The notes: generated by a model from the sequence alone, not told the origin. 64,000 nt of DNA from Cydia pomonella (GCF_033807575.1 NC_084703.1:434001-498000), one strand, 5' to 3'; counted from the stretch's first letter, positions 44,180 to 54,918 are shown. Numbers and translations: made by a program.

Positions 44180-44867
44180 ACAAAGACGAAATTTTTGCCA
44201 AAAACATATTTTATGTTTACTATAATGTAATGTTTACCCAGAGTGGCTGTTGCATTTATAAATTTTACCAAGTATTTTGGTTTAGGTGTTACCGCATCAG
44301 TTTTTGCCATCTGTACGGCCACGCAATAAAATCAGTACCAAAACCCCGAGACGTTCCGCAGTAAAAGGAACGTCCAATTTCAACGACTCCGTTTACATAA
44401 CTTATAAAACAATACGTCTGTATGTCTTACGTGTATCGTAACTTACTGGGGGCCGATTCGACTTCTACTTATAAAACTAAAATACACATATTAGCAATGA
44501 CATAACTTCGTCGTTGTGTGGAGTGAAATAAGACCCTGGGTGGGTATAAGGAGACCCCACGTGTATTTTTCGACAGTGTACGAAAAAATATCTACCACAT
44601 GCTTTTTCTCGGTTTCGTTAAAAATATATCTTTACTGGGCACTTCAAAATAAGAAATCTAACCAAGATTTACTCTATACAATACTATTTATCTTAAAATC
44701 AGGTTGAATGAAAATTCGAAAAATAAATACACGTGAGGTTATGTGGGGGAGGGGGGGTCAAGAACCTCACCAAATGCCACCAAGGGGGAGGGAGGTCAAA
44801 ATGTAGCCGAAAAACTCGTGATTTGTGCCCAAGCCCCAAGGTAGGAAAATACAGGGGTATCGGCGCC
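44180..44867. other. No gene
   Basis: A G-rich patch at 44740-44800 (GGGGGAGGGGGGGT) and otherwise ordinary sequence. Short frames have no recognisable motif. Confidence 0.35.
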
Positions 44868-45005
44868 GAGTATAATTTTATTCCATCGGTGTCCAGACCC
44901 TTGGTCCGTGGAGCCCTGGCGCTCTCAGTCTCTTCAAAGATCTGTCTAAGATACTCAGGCGATCAAAGAGCTGGCAGCTTCCCCGCTCAAGAAATACAAT
45001 TATGA
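44868..45005 (+). pseudogene. RLE-type retroelement C-terminus, frameshifted
   Basis: YNFIPSV, then in a second frame a stretch like VETLGPWS, and back to GDQRAGSFPAQEIQL. This is the family tail (YxFVPFGVETLGPW ... GDxRAGSFLAQR) with at least two frameshifts. Confidence 0.6.
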
Positions 45006-45039
45006 TATACAATAAATATCATTATTGTATTTCTGTGTA

Positions 45040-45125
45040 ATCACTGTGAAAGTGTTATTTTAAACGCCAAACTTCTATGAAATTATGACGTTTAAATAAC
45101 ACTTGCACAGTCTGGTCTATAATAA
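45040..45125. repeat. Short inverted repeat
   Basis: GAAAGTGTTATTTTAAACG and, inverted, CGTTTAAATAACACTTGCAC form a stem around about 25 bases. It is followed by CCAACTTAGCTTGGTCT, a phrase repeated at 45649 and, diverged, at 60898. Confidence 0.55.
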
Positions 45126-45221
45126 TCGCTGCCAACTTAGCTTGGTCTAACTCTATACTGATATATGTGTGTCTATCTCTTATCTCCTTAAACCGCTAAA
45201 CCTATTCCGCTATTTAACCCG

Positions 45222-45424
45222 GTTTGGAATCCCGGCAAGGGCATTTATTTGTGTGATGAGCACAGATATTTGTTCCTTCGTCATGGGTATTTTCTATGTA
45301 TCTGGAACAAATATCCATGCTCATCACACGAATAAATGCCCTTACCAGGATTTGAACCCGGGACCATCGGCTTCATAGGCAGGGTCACTAGTGTCACTAC
45401 CCACGAGGCCAGACCGGTCGTCAA
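45222..45424. mobile_element. Two SINE A pieces in inverted orientation
   Basis: A plus-strand piece (GGCATTTATTTGTGTGATGA...GTTCC...TTCTATGTAT, to about 45300) meets a minus-strand piece (GGAACAAATATCCATGCTCA to the head at 45424). Together they make a near-perfect hairpin with arms of about 60 bp. An extra CACTAGTGTCACTACC duplication lies in the minus-strand head. Confidence 0.8.
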
Positions 45425-46198
45425 ATTAAATCGTTAAATGTATAATGTGAATATCAAGAAAATTTCTATGTTGACCCTGAAAATAAAAATAAATTGAAAG
45501 TAAAAATAAATGTTTTTTGAGACTTTGGAGTTAGTATGTCTTTATAAATGCCACTTTTTTTTATAATAGATGGCTCATTTACTATCCATTCAGTAAAAAA
45601 AAAATTAATATGGAACATGTGTCAAGTTCCCAATTCGCTGTCAACTTAGCTTGGTCTGACTACAGGTCGATTTGTGTATTATACGTTGTACATATTATTA
45701 TCATCGTGCCAAGCAGACGAACCCGCGTGCAGAAGCTAGGTCAACGTAAACATCAACCATATAATATATACATAAATAATACCTAACACAATTCTAAACC
45801 AATTTCGAACCGAATAAAAAAAATATTTTATGCCATTATAAAACATATTATATGATTTTACAATGCTAACCTGCAATCAAGCATTTACAACCCAAGGGCG
45901 TAGCGTAAAAACGTATTATGTAACTGTTACATAAACATTTTATACTACGTTACGCTACTGCGGCGTCAAAAAAGTGACGGTTACTTTGAAAATGTCGTAT
46001 AAGCCTAAGGGTTTTATATGTAGTTAATACGTTTTTGTGTTTATGTTTGATTTGAGTCTATCGAAATGAAAGGAGGCCGTGAGAATCATTCCGAGAAGTC
46101 GGACTTGGAGTTTATTGGTCTATTGAGATTGGACCTTTTTTAGGGTACCGCTGTCTTTAGAGTTCCTTAAGGGCCGTTTATATTTATTTATCGATTTT
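45425..46198. other. No gene
   Basis: AT-rich. GTCAACTTAGCTTGGTCTGA at 45649 repeats the phrase at 45131. Confidence 0.4.
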
Positions 46199-46500
46199 TA
46201 CAAGCTTTTATTTTTTTTACTTTCACCTGACCGTTGTCTGTTTGTAATCAAATCTTGCAAGTTAAATTTGACCCACTTCCCTGTTTCCGATGAAGCTGAA
46301 AATTTGCATACATATGTAAGTCGGGTGACAATGCAATATTATGGTACCATCTAGATGATCTGATGAAGGAGACAGGAGGTGGCCATAGGAACTCTGTGAT
46401 AAAACAACGCAACCTAATTGTGTTTGGGGTTTTTAGAATTGTCTCGATGAGTATTAGTTACTTGTGGAAAGAAAAGTACAGTCAGCGATAAAAGCTTGTA
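46199..46500 (+). mobile_element. TACAAGC MITE, second copy
   Basis: About 95 percent like 43887-44179 by eye, with a longer T run after the left end. Confidence 0.85.
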
Positions 46501-46703
46501 CCAAAAATGAAATTTTTGCCAAAAACTTATTTTAGTCATATTTTCATAAAATTCCCCGAATATATTTTTATAACTGAAAGTGTGTTTGAGTATTCAAACT
46601 TGTTGCAAATTTTCAAAGCGTTGAAATGCTAGAGTATCACGTTACAAGTTCTTAGAATTCAGGGTACCTTCATATTTTTGCCAATTTTAAATAAAAGGTT
46701 AAT

Positions 46704-46938
46704 AAATGAATAAATATTATACAGCATTATTAGTATTATTACAAAAATTGACTAAGTCCCACAGTAAGCTCAATAAGGCTTGTAGGTAGCTAGACAACGA
46801 TATATATAATATATAATTATAAATACTTAAACACATAGAAAACACCCATTCATCACATAACCATATGCTCTTACCAGGATTTGACCCCAGGACCATCAGC
46901 TTCATAGACAGGTACCCACTAGGCCAAACCGGTCATCA
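46704..46938 (-). mobile_element. SINE A copy with deletions
   Basis: Tail, TATATA and head present. About 25 bases are missing in the body (CACCCATTCATCACATAACC) and a few in the head. Confidence 0.82.
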
Positions 46939-46953
46939 AATAATATCATCATT

Positions 46954-46996
46954 GGGCCGTATGCTTGTTTGCCACCGTCGTGGAATAAAATAAAAA
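46954..46996 (+). repeat. SINE C 3' scrap
   Basis: GGGCCGTATGCTTGTTTGCC followed by an A-rich run. Confidence 0.7.
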
Positions 46997-47681
46997 AAGA
47001 ACCCACCAAAAAGTCTGCGCTTGCGCACGACCCCGTCTCAAGAGCCGCCTTTGACTTCCGAAGCGACTGTTATTTTAGGCCCCATCTTAAATTCGCAGCA
47101 CCCTTTTGTTCGACCTCTCAAAACAAAAACCAACCGTATTTATTTACGTCACGGTTCAAATTAAAATGACGTGAAATATAAAGCATGTTCGATTTTGCAA
47201 ATCATGCCTCTTTGTCTTGTAAGAAAATATACTGACATACCTAAATCCACTTGTCTTGAGGAGGGATATATAATTAATAAATGCAACTGTTAGGAGGTAT
47301 AATTTGTTTTATTTATTTATTAGAAACTCTGCTTCCTAAATAGGTATAACCTGTACTTTAGGGTAAACAGCCTCAAAAATTTAGTTGCAGGAGATGGTTT
47401 ATTTATAAAATTTTAGATAAAAATTGAAAAACATTTAGTATCATTAATACTGAGAAATCTAACTTATAAATCTAAACATGTGTATGTGTGTGTGTATGTG
47501 TGTGTTTGTGTATGCAAAAAGAGAAAATTAATATGCAGAAATGTTCAAAAGATAGTTAAGTAATTATGTAATTATGTTACTTAATTATGTAATACTATTT
47601 ATTAAATATACAGAAGTCAAATATATAATTCAAAAAATTCTAATTATTAATTTTTAACTGACAATCAGATTTTATTGTGAA
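46997..47681. other. No gene; GT-rich microsatellite
   Basis: TGTGTGTGTATGTGTGTGTT at 47482-47515. The rest is AT-rich and unassigned. Confidence 0.4.
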
Positions 47682-47751
47682 AAGTAAAAATACTTTGTAG
47701 ATTGTAAACCAAGGAATTTATCCCTTGGTTTACAATCTACTATTTTTACTT
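47682..47751. repeat. Strong hairpin
   Basis: TAGATTGTAAACCAAGG pairs with CCTTGGTTTACAATCTA around about 7 bases, and the outer AAGTAAAAATA pairs with TATTTTTACTT after a 5-base bulge. Confidence 0.85.
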
Positions 47752-47867
47752 GTGGAGGTAGTTTAGTCCGAGACTGAAATGCTACCTTTCACCCGAGTTA
47801 AACACCCTACTTTTCATTTCGAATACGAGGAAAGTTAAATACATGTGCATTTTTTAATAAGTTGTCA

Positions 47868-48157
47868 GTGGCAAACAAGCATACGGCCCGCCTGATGGTA
47901 AGCAGTCTCCGTAGGCTCATGGGAGCCTGGGGTCAACTTGACAACTAATCCCAAGATTTGGCGTAGACACTAGTTTTTACGAAAGCGACTGCCATCTGAC
48001 CTTTCAACCCAGAGGGTAAACTAGGCCTTGTTGGGATTAGCCCGGTTTCCTCACGATGTTTTCTTTCACCGAAAAGCGACTGGTATATATCAAATGAAAT
48101 TTCGTACATAAGTTCCGAAAAACTCATTGGTACGAGCCGGGGTTTGAACCCGCGACA
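47868..48157 (-). mobile_element. SINE C tail joined to truncated SINE B
   Basis: 47868-47915 is the reverse of the SINE C 3' end (GCAAACAAGCATACGGCCCG). From TCATGGGAGCCTGGGG it continues directly as reverse SINE B up to GGTTTGAACCCGCGAC, where the head is lost. A composite junction. Confidence 0.8.
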
Positions 48158-48739
48158 AAAATTAAAGTTAAGCAGCTCTTTGGCTCTTGTTTATGGTAAA
48201 ATGTTGCCAGCGATTAAAAACTGATGGTAAATACTTGTTTTACAGGATTTGTCTATACCATTACATTACTGGTGCCTGTTCCATTATAGGGGCGTTTACT
48301 ATAACACTTTTTTGTCCCAATGAGGGCTAACGTTTTTGTGGTCACCAGTTGGCGCCACTGTTGAGTAATATCCAAACTACAGCTGTCAAAGTCAAGTGGA
48401 CGCGATTAAGTTTTCAATTTCAAATTATATTTCATACATACCAGGGATCGGAACCGGTTTTTTGCAAAAACATCGAAATAACCATATATTTCGGTTTATT
48501 TTATACTCTAAATGTAGGACTCAGTTGTGTTTTCAGATAACGACTTCGTATTATTAGATTGCCTAATTAGAAAAGAAGTAATTAACAAAGAACGAAAAAA
48601 ATACCGTTTTCGTTCCCATACAAAAAATACCGGTTTCCGATCCCAGATACATACCATATTAACACCATATACCGTAATAAGTTTTAAGAAGTTTCTCCTT
48701 TGAATTTTGCACCACTTTAAAAAAAACTAGGCTTGGGTT
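48158..48739. other. No gene
   Basis: ACCGGTTTTTTGCA and the inverted ACCGGTTTCCGATCCC (48453 and 48631, both beside GATCGGAACCGG/CCGATCCC) suggest a remnant inverted-repeat element between about 48440 and 48650. Confidence 0.4.
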
Positions 48740-48868
48740 TGACGGTCTGGCCTAGTGGGTAGTGACCCTGCCTATGAAGCCGATGATCCAGGGTTCGAAT
48801 CCCGGTAAGGGCATTTCTTTATGTGTTGAACACAGACATTTGTTCTTGTGTCATGGATGTTTTGAACA
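48740..48868 (+). mobile_element. SINE A, 3'-truncated
   Basis: Head TGACGGTCTGGCCTAGTGG and B-box-like GGGTTCGAATCCCGG, lost after ATGGATGTTTTGAACAAATG. Confidence 0.82.
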
Positions 48869-49029
48869 AATGTCGGTCAGGTTCAGGAGTACAGTCAACA
48901 GTTTAATTCATTGCTCCTGTTACAGGAAACACCCGGTATATTGCCATATATTACATTTTCATTTTCAATTTCATTTTCATTTTTATTTTTATTTTCATTT
49001 TCATTACAAATAGTTCACAAAATTATTAT

Positions 49030-50125
49030 AATTTTAATTTGTTTATTTATTTATTTGTTTATTTGTGTATTAGGATCACCAACAGAAGATACAATTCACA
49101 TACTATAATTTACATACTAAAAGAGCACATTTATAATTGATCCCCCACTTAAAGGCAATCACAGCATGCATTATTTAAGTTAAGATTCAGAATAAGACCT
49201 TAATATAAATATGATATTAATTAACAAAACATCTACTTAATACGAACAATAAATTTTCCACACAAAAGTAACCAAGTTAGCCGAGCTAGCTGAGGTTGTC
49301 AACAGATAATAATTTGTTTTTAAATGAGGCTTCACTGTCGTGAAACACATCCAAAGAAGGGACATTATTAGCATGCTTGTTGTATAGGCGAGCCAGGCGA
49401 GGCAAAGGGGAGTGAGCCAATAGGTTAGTTCGACTACGACGCACATAGAGTAAGGCACAAGGATAACGTGGTAAACGAGACGGTACTTTCAGCCCTATCT
49501 GACTAACCATATGCATGCAGTCAATCTTGTCGTTTAGAAGTTTGTACAAGAACATTAGGTCCAGCATAGTACGCCTACTACTAAGAGAAATTAGTTTAAA
49601 TTGTGTAAGTCTAGCGTTATATGCTTGGCAGCCTGTTCCACAGCGATAAGCAAGATGTCTAGTAAACCTTTTTTGCAATCGTTCAATCCTTTCAATATGT
49701 ATTTTGTAAGTAGGATTCCAGACAACGCTACAGTATTCTAATTTACTCCTCACAAAACAATTAAAAAGGGTCACCATTGTAGAACATTCTTTAAACTCCC
49801 TAGCACATCTTAACACAAACCCTAGAGATTTAAAGGCAGCATTTATTGTCTTATCTATGTGACGCACAAAGCGTAGTCTGCTGTCTATTATGACACCCAA
49901 ATCTCTTATTTCATTGACCTCTTGCAAAGTTTCGTTAAAAATAATGTACTCTGATGGTATAGGGTTTCTTTTCCGACCAAATTTTATGTGGTAACATTTA
50001 GTGGGGTTAAGCACCATTTTGTTAGACTTACACCATTTAACCAACACATCCACATCCTCTTGTAACAGATGGACGTCAGATTGATTTTTTACTACCTTAC
50101 CTACCTTAATAAACCCACCCAGAAA
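49030..50125 (-). pseudogene. 5'-truncated jockey/CR1-like retrotransposon
   Basis: Minus-strand frame 49286-50155. The element-derived part starts near residue 14 (FIKVGKVVKNQSDVHLLQED) just after where the FADD catalytic block should be. It continues VDVLVKWCKSNKMVLNPTKC, DLGVIIDSRLRFVRHIDKTI and RSKLEYCSVVWNPTYKIHIE, and finishes DVFHDSEASFKNKLLSVDNL. These are the post-palm and thumb motifs of jockey/CR1-type reverse transcriptases (WC..N.M.LN..KC; DLGV..D..L.F..H; R..LEY.S.VWNP). It is about 275 codons with no stop, so the copy is young, but endonuclease and active site are missing. The 3' end trails into AAATAAACAAATAAATAAAT near 49040-49065. The first ATG and about 13 residues come from flanking DNA. 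Confidence 0.9.
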
Positions 50126-50155
50126 TAGTGACAATTGACATTTCGGAGACCTCAC

Positions 50156-50507
50156 GCTACACTAGCGCCTCTAGCGACGAATTCGTAGCCCTCATTATAC
50201 AAAAACACGAAAAACAGGATGAGAATTGTTTTTCAATTAAGCCCAAATATTTAAGAATCCAGTTAGAACTTACACGAAAACCCCGACATGTTCAAGATAA
50301 GCCGCGGCACGTGAATCAACAAAAAATGTGTGAACACTTCATTTGAGCCTATCTTTGCTTAACATAATGCCGGCTATACACACTCGTCTAGATATTTTAT
50401 TCCCATTTGTCCCTGCCCCACGTTACTGCCTCACTTACTGACAAAGGGGAACGATTTATATGAATCACCTATTTCCATCTGTGCTCGGCGGGGACAAATA
50501 CACCATC
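50156..50507. other. No gene
   Basis: No recognised repeat or coding motif. Confidence 0.35.
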
Positions 50508-50672
50508 GGGCCGGTTGTAGATGTCCGGTGTTTTCGCCAGAAACCGGACCGTGTTACGCGACTACGTCCGGTTTTTTACATGGCTACCGACAGCTACACT
50601 CAAGAAAACCAGACATCGTCGCCTAACCCGGACAATTGTCCGGCGAAAACACCGGACATCTACAACCGGCCC
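50508..50672. mobile_element. 165-bp element with 31-bp perfect inverted repeats
   Basis: 50508-50538 is the exact reverse complement of 50642-50672 (GGGCCGGTTGTAGATGTCCG at the left tip). The interior also contains CCGGTT and AACCGGAC motifs. No target duplication could be found, so superfamily is unknown. The short frames on both strands are by-products of the symmetry. Confidence 0.85.
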
Positions 50673-50844
50673 AAGACAAACCAGAACGAGCGTGTAGACG
50701 AAAAAAAAAGTAGGAGTAGAAGAAGAAATATAATTTATTAGCACAGTAACATAACTAATTATAAACTAATTAAAAATATTTACACAAAATGAAGAGTTGC
50801 GCTAAACTAGACCTTATTGGCCACTTCTTTTGGCGGGTCACTTC

Positions 50845-50948
50845 TGGATGAGATTGGCTCGGGACCGGGATAAGTGGCGTACTAGAAGAGAGGCCTATGC
50901 TCAGCAGTGGGCGATAAAAGGCTGATATGATGATGATGATGATGATGA
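50845..50948 (+). pseudogene. LINE 3' end with ATG tail
   Basis: Reads WMRLARDRDKWRTRREAYAQ then QWAIKG and a stop at 50925, followed by a GATGATGATG tail. The RDRDKWR.....AQQW ending with a trinucleotide tail is typical of RTE-like retrotransposons (family knowledge). Only the last 27 codons are recognisable. Confidence 0.7.
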
Positions 50949-51127
50949 GACCTTATTGGGATTAGTCCGGTTCCCTCACGATGTTTTCCTTCACGGAAAA
51001 GCAACTGGTAAATATCAAATGATATTTCGTACATAAGTTCCGAAAAACTCATTGGTACGAGCCGGGGTTTGAACCCGCGACTTCCGGATTGAAAGTCGCA
51101 CGCTCTTATCGCTAGGCCACCAGCGCA
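50949..51127 (-). mobile_element. SINE B, 3'-truncated
   Basis: Reverse copy from GACCTTATTGGGATTAGTCC to the head GCTAGGCCACCAGCGC. It directly follows the ATG tail of the LINE fragment. Confidence 0.85.
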
Positions 51128-51146
51128 TGTTGGCTTCTCAGCTACC

Positions 51147-51475
51147 GCGGACCCGGGCACGTCCTTAAATTACGTCCACAAGAGAGGTATGGGCATTGTG
51201 AATGTCATCTCGCTTTGTGTGGTAGGGCACAGCCAGTGGATGTCATTCCAGATCTAGAGCAGAGCCCAACTGGGGAAGTACCTCCACCTTACAGAAAACA
51301 GCATCCAAATAACACTAGACCTACTCATAGTGTTGTGTTGCCGGTGAGGTTACCAGAGCTCAACGGGGGGTTGTCAGGGTCAGCAACGCGCATGTGGCTC
51401 CTCTGGAGACTGCTTACCATCAGGCGGGCCGTATGCTTGTTTGCCACCGACGTAGTATATATAAAAAAAGCTTTA
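51147..51475 (+). mobile_element. SINE C copy
   Basis: GCGGACCCGGGCACGTCCTT to GCCACCGACGTAGTATATAT. A deletion of about 30 bases before CTGGAGACTGCTTACC removes the central palindromic block. Confidence 0.88.
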
Positions 51476-51796
51476 TGAGAAGTGTTAAAATGGCGTCACG
51501 CTTTTTTTCTGGACTGACTTTGAAGAGTAAATATAAGTTTGTGTGTTACACACCTGCGCGCCACAAAGAGGGTTCTGTGCTGTAATTGTCTGTTACCCGC
51601 GTGGTGCTAACTCGGGATAATTGGTGAGTGTGGTAAATTGATGGGGTTTTACGTGTTTTTTGCGGTGGGCAGTAAAGTTTGTTATTGTCTGCGGTTATCA
51701 GAAGTAACATCTGGGTTATATTTTTTGTATTTTTTTGTATTATATAGCAGGCAAACGAGCAGGCAATAGTATTTTATACAATCGTGATATAATAGA
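51476..51796. other. No gene
   Basis: Nothing recognised. Confidence 0.35.
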
Positions 51797-51880
51797 GAGC
51801 TTTTCAGTCGAGTACCGTGTTTTGGCAACGAAGCTTGCTGAGTTGCCAAAGTGAGGTACGAGATTGAAAAGCTTGATTAT
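51797..51880. repeat. AGCTTTTCAGTC repeat, copy 2
   Basis: AGCTTTTCAGTCGAGTACCG...GAGATTGAAAAGCTTGATTA, with inner inverted TTGGCAAC/GTTGCCAA. Homologous to 42474-42560. Confidence 0.7.
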
Positions 51881-52005
51881 CAATCAATCAATCAATCAAT
51901 ATCTTTATTGCTTACTGTTACATAGGAACATAGCTTAGGCTGTCTATTTTTAAATGTATGGTGCACAATAAAGAATATTTACTTACTTACTTACTTAGGT
52001 ACATA
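51881..52005. repeat. Two opposed retroposon tails
   Basis: A minus-strand tail (TCAATCAATCAATCAATATC then TTTATTGC) at 51888-51945 is followed by a plus-strand tail (GTGCACAATAAAGAATATTT then ACTTACTTACTTACTTA) at 51960-52000. Both have AATAAA-type signals. Coding parts absent. Confidence 0.65.
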
Positions 52006-52257
52006 AATTTGCTATACATATGGATCTATATATTTATACTTATACTCGTATGAATGTGCAAGGTATAGCGAAAGTAAGCTACCTTCCGTACTAGTTTATA
52101 CTGTATTACGGCAAGGTATCCTCCTCCCCTTCAGCCCGCGGTCCATGATGTCATAGTTGGACATCCCATGTGTTTGAGTGTATACAGTAAAGAAAAATGT
52201 TATAAACTTAAGTACTAATTTTATATGCAAAAGGATTTGGATACAAAGTGTATGTGA

Positions 52258-52295
<38 letters not shown>

Positions 52296-52449
52296 AATAT
52301 GTGGTATGTGTATATGTATAAAAGCGCAAAATAGATCCTAAAGGGCGGCAAAACGTAGCATTAGACAGTACAACAGTGCACAAAAAAAAAAAACTTCATT
52401 AAATAAATCAATTTGAGGTCTTTGTTGCGGTACATATGCATCCCAACAA
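52006..52449. other. No gene; GT microsatellite
   Basis: A pure GT run at 52264-52293. No coding region. Confidence 0.45.
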
Positions 52450-52611
52450 TCAGGATGATATCTGGAATAGTGATTCTGTGCCTTCATAATTTAATTGCTT
52501 GAGATACGCAGTTACAGCAATTTTACAGCCTCTGTCGGTATACTTCTGCAGGTCAATATGTTTTGCTAAACGGTTGTACAGGAAGGGCCCTAAGAAGAAT
52601 TGAAAGTTATG
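52450..52611 (-). pseudogene. Jockey-like polymerase C-terminal fragment
   Basis: Minus strand: HNFQFFLGPFLYNRLAKHID, LQKYTDRGCKIAVTAYLKQL and NYEGTESLFQISS, then stop. 54 codons uninterrupted, without a start codon. FFLGP.LYN.L ... L..L.YE.TE.L is familiar as the very C-terminus of some lepidopteran jockey-type polymerases. 5' truncated. Confidence 0.6.
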
Positions 52612-53370
52612 AGAAAATTTTGTTTTACAGGGTGATTATATCACTATTGTATACAATACTTTTTCTACGAGTCAATAAATATAATACTTTAAACTAATAA
52701 AATCACACAGGTAAACAAGCCAAAAGTATACAGCTATTTAAGATACGCGAGCAGCCGCGATACCTTCATACTCGTACGCGCCCCGGCCGCCGGGACCCGG
52801 CGGGGTGGTCAACGCCACCTTCTCGTAACTCATGAGGCCCTGGTACTTGCTCCTTGCTAAATTCAATTTTTAGACAATTTTTTCTCAATTTTGGCCACCG
52901 TAGCCTATGGACTAACAAGCAATGGTAAGCGGTTTTCGTAGTCTATGGATGTTACTATATTAAGGGAGTCACATGTGCGTTTATGACTTATGAAGCAATT
53001 GTTTCTACTATACAACCTAAAATAAATAATTAATTTGAGCTATCGTTTTTTTTTCGTCCTCTGGATCGCGGCGAGCTGTGATTGGTCCATTTCATTATAG
53101 TTGACTAAATCGTTTCGAAATTAATATTATAGTTGAGTTGGAGCCCATACATGAAAAGTACCCAATTACAGTTTGGTATACGAATTCTTATTCAACCATT
53201 ACAGTCGACGAGGAGAAAAATCTAATAATAAGCATGTACCGTCGCGCATGGACGTCTGCACCAGAGTTGTATTAAAATGACAAACTTTTGAAGCATTTTT
53301 TTTTTGCTTCATTTAAAAATTATTTACAATAACAATGTACATAATATATATATACAGATGATTACTATAA
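52612..53370. other. No gene; GC-rich patch
   Basis: 52750-52860 is GC-rich (CCCCGGCCGCCGGGACCCGG) and ends in CATGAGGCCCTGGTACTTGC, probably a dispersed repeat. 52625-52680 repeats the trailing part of 42545-42600. The rest is unassigned. Confidence 0.4.
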
Positions 53371-53955
53371 CTAGCTTATATCTAAAATAGGCCCTTGAGG
53401 CTTCGTTCCAAGGATGCTGGCGGCATTTCCTCGTTGTATCGCAATACTGATACGTTGTGCGAGGAAGCCGCCAGCTCTTCGGTCACCAGTTACATCAACC
53501 AGACGTTTCGCGATTTCTCCAAAAAACTTGTACGCGCTGGGACCCCATGGACCTAGAGTTTAAACGCCAAATGGTACAAAATGGTACTCTCTACCGAGGC
53601 TCTTATATTTATAACGTTTCAAAATTTCGGCGCTTTCCGCCGCTGCGCCCGCTTTTACATTAGTCCGTTGGAGGTGGGACGGTGTCAGTGTGTCTTCGCA
53701 GGTAGCATCCCACACTAGCAGCCGTCCCAAGCTCCAAGGAACCAAGGACACCCCATCAGGCCTCTTGCCATCATCCCTGATAATGCCAGTCGGCTCAAGA
53801 AGAGCAGGCACATTGATGGTGGCAAGAGACCGACGGATTATGTCATTAAGCGACGCATGTCTTGAAAAACCACCTGCATTTTTTTGACAAGATAATCCAT
53901 GGTATCCCAGTCGGTCCACGTCCGTGCCACAAGAGCATATATATGTAGCGTACAA
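53371..53955 (-). pseudogene. Retroelement C-terminus: CCHC and RLE-like domain
   Basis: Reads from the 5' end: CSCGTDVDRLGYHGLSC (a CxC...H...C metal-binding pattern), IIRRSLATINVPALLEPTGI, DDGKRPDGVSLVPW, LLVWDATCEDTL, then EYHFVPFGV, a TAA stop at 53557-53559, and on in the same frame TLGPWGPSAYKFFGEIAKRL, VTGDRRAGGFLAQRISIAIQ and LDIS. A CCHC motif followed by RPDG and a downstream D is the layout of the restriction-like endonuclease of R2/R4/NeSL-type LINEs (family knowledge), so the assignment is reasonable but not proven. Only one stop interrupts about 194 codons. The polymerase is absent. Confidence 0.75.
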
Positions 53956-53974
53956 GAATATATAATATGAAGCT

Positions 53975-54130
53975 TTTATTTAACTTGCAATTAATGCTTT
54001 ATATGGGTCAAATCTTGCAAGTCAAATTTGACCCACTTCCAACTATTCAATTGAGCTAAAACTTCACATACGTATGTAGGTTCGGTGACCATGAAATATT
54101 ATGCTATCGAGCTGATCCGATCATGGAGAA
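53975..54130 (+). mobile_element. TACAAGC-type MITE, partial
   Basis: GAAGCTTTTATTTAACTTGC to GAGCTGATCCGATCATGGAG, the left half of the family at 43887, diverged (GTCAAATTTGACCCACTTCC conserved). It sits exactly between the two inverted retroelement fragments. Confidence 0.75.
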
Positions 54131-54383
54131 ACATATAATAATAATATTAAACAAAAACTCACAAACACGGAAAATAAGAAACATTTTCGTTGAAACTCTA
54201 GGTCCATGGGGTCCCAGCGCGCACAAGTTTTTTGGAGAAATCGCGAAACGTCTGGTTGACGTAACTGGTGACCGAAGAGCTGGCGGCTTCCTCGCACAAC
54301 GTATCAGTATTGCGATACAACGAGGAAATGCCGCCAGCATCCTTGGTACAATGCCTCAAGGGCCTATTTTAGATATAAGCTAG
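54123..54383 (+). pseudogene. RLE-type retroelement C-terminus, inverted partner
   Basis: The open frame contains FVETLGPWGPSAHKFFGEIA, KRLVDVTGDRRAGGFLAQRI, SIAIQRGNAASILGTMPQGP and ILDIS, then stop. From about 54180 to 54440 it is nearly identical to the reverse complement of 53320-53560, including the 3' UTR (AGCTAGTTATAGTAATCATC). The first 20 residues come from the MITE and flank. Confidence 0.78.
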
Positions 54384-54485
54384 TTATAGTAATCATCTGT
54401 ATATATCCATTATGTATATTGTTATTGTCAATAAATAGAATACTATTATTAATTATTATTATGAAAAATCATTAAATATTCAGTT

Positions 54486-54722
54486 CCGTAAAACCACCCA
54501 ACTATAGTCCAAAGCTCCCAACTATGATCCACAAATAAACTCAATTTTTCTCGTTCAGGTGTGTATTTTACTATATTTTTGTAGTTCTACGGCAAAGTGT
54601 GTTTATAAATGGAAGGTAAAACTAGGAGTAAACCACAAGGAACATTGGTATAGATACTTAATTTCCTTTTGAACTTGTGGACCATAGTTGCAGTATTGGA
54701 CTATAGTTGCGTAGTTTTACGG
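54486..54722. mobile_element. MITE with CCGTAAAAC ends
   Basis: CCGTAAAACCACCCAACTAT and the inverse ATAGTTGCGTAGTTTTACGG. A second inner pair, CCAACTATGATCCACAA, mirrors TTGTGGACCATAGTTG. 237 bp, no coding capacity. Confidence 0.85.
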
Positions 54723-54854
54723 TTTTTAAAATCAGAAATCTACTATTAATCAAGATAAATGGAGAGTTTCTAGCACGAACCCAAAAGCCCTTGAAATTAT
54801 TAATAGATAGTGTATCATTATTATAGATCCACCCTTTTACTAAAATAGGACACC

Positions 54855-54918
54855 AAATGTGCCTCGTCGGGATTCGAACCCGAGTCCTTTGATCCACCGC
54901 CCTTTGTAATCTGACCGG
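54855..54918 (-). repeat. tRNA-like SINE head
   Basis: Minus strand has CGGTCAGATTACAAAGGGCG and a B-box-like CTCGGGTTCGAATCCCGACG. The acceptor stem is not complementary, so this is a SINE-like relic and not a functional tRNA. Confidence 0.5.

Noticed and set aside
54855..54918. Functional tRNA gene
   Set aside because: A B-box-like GGTTCGAATCC is present but acceptor-stem pairing is lacking, and SINE-derived heads of this kind are common here. The same applies to all SINE A and B heads.
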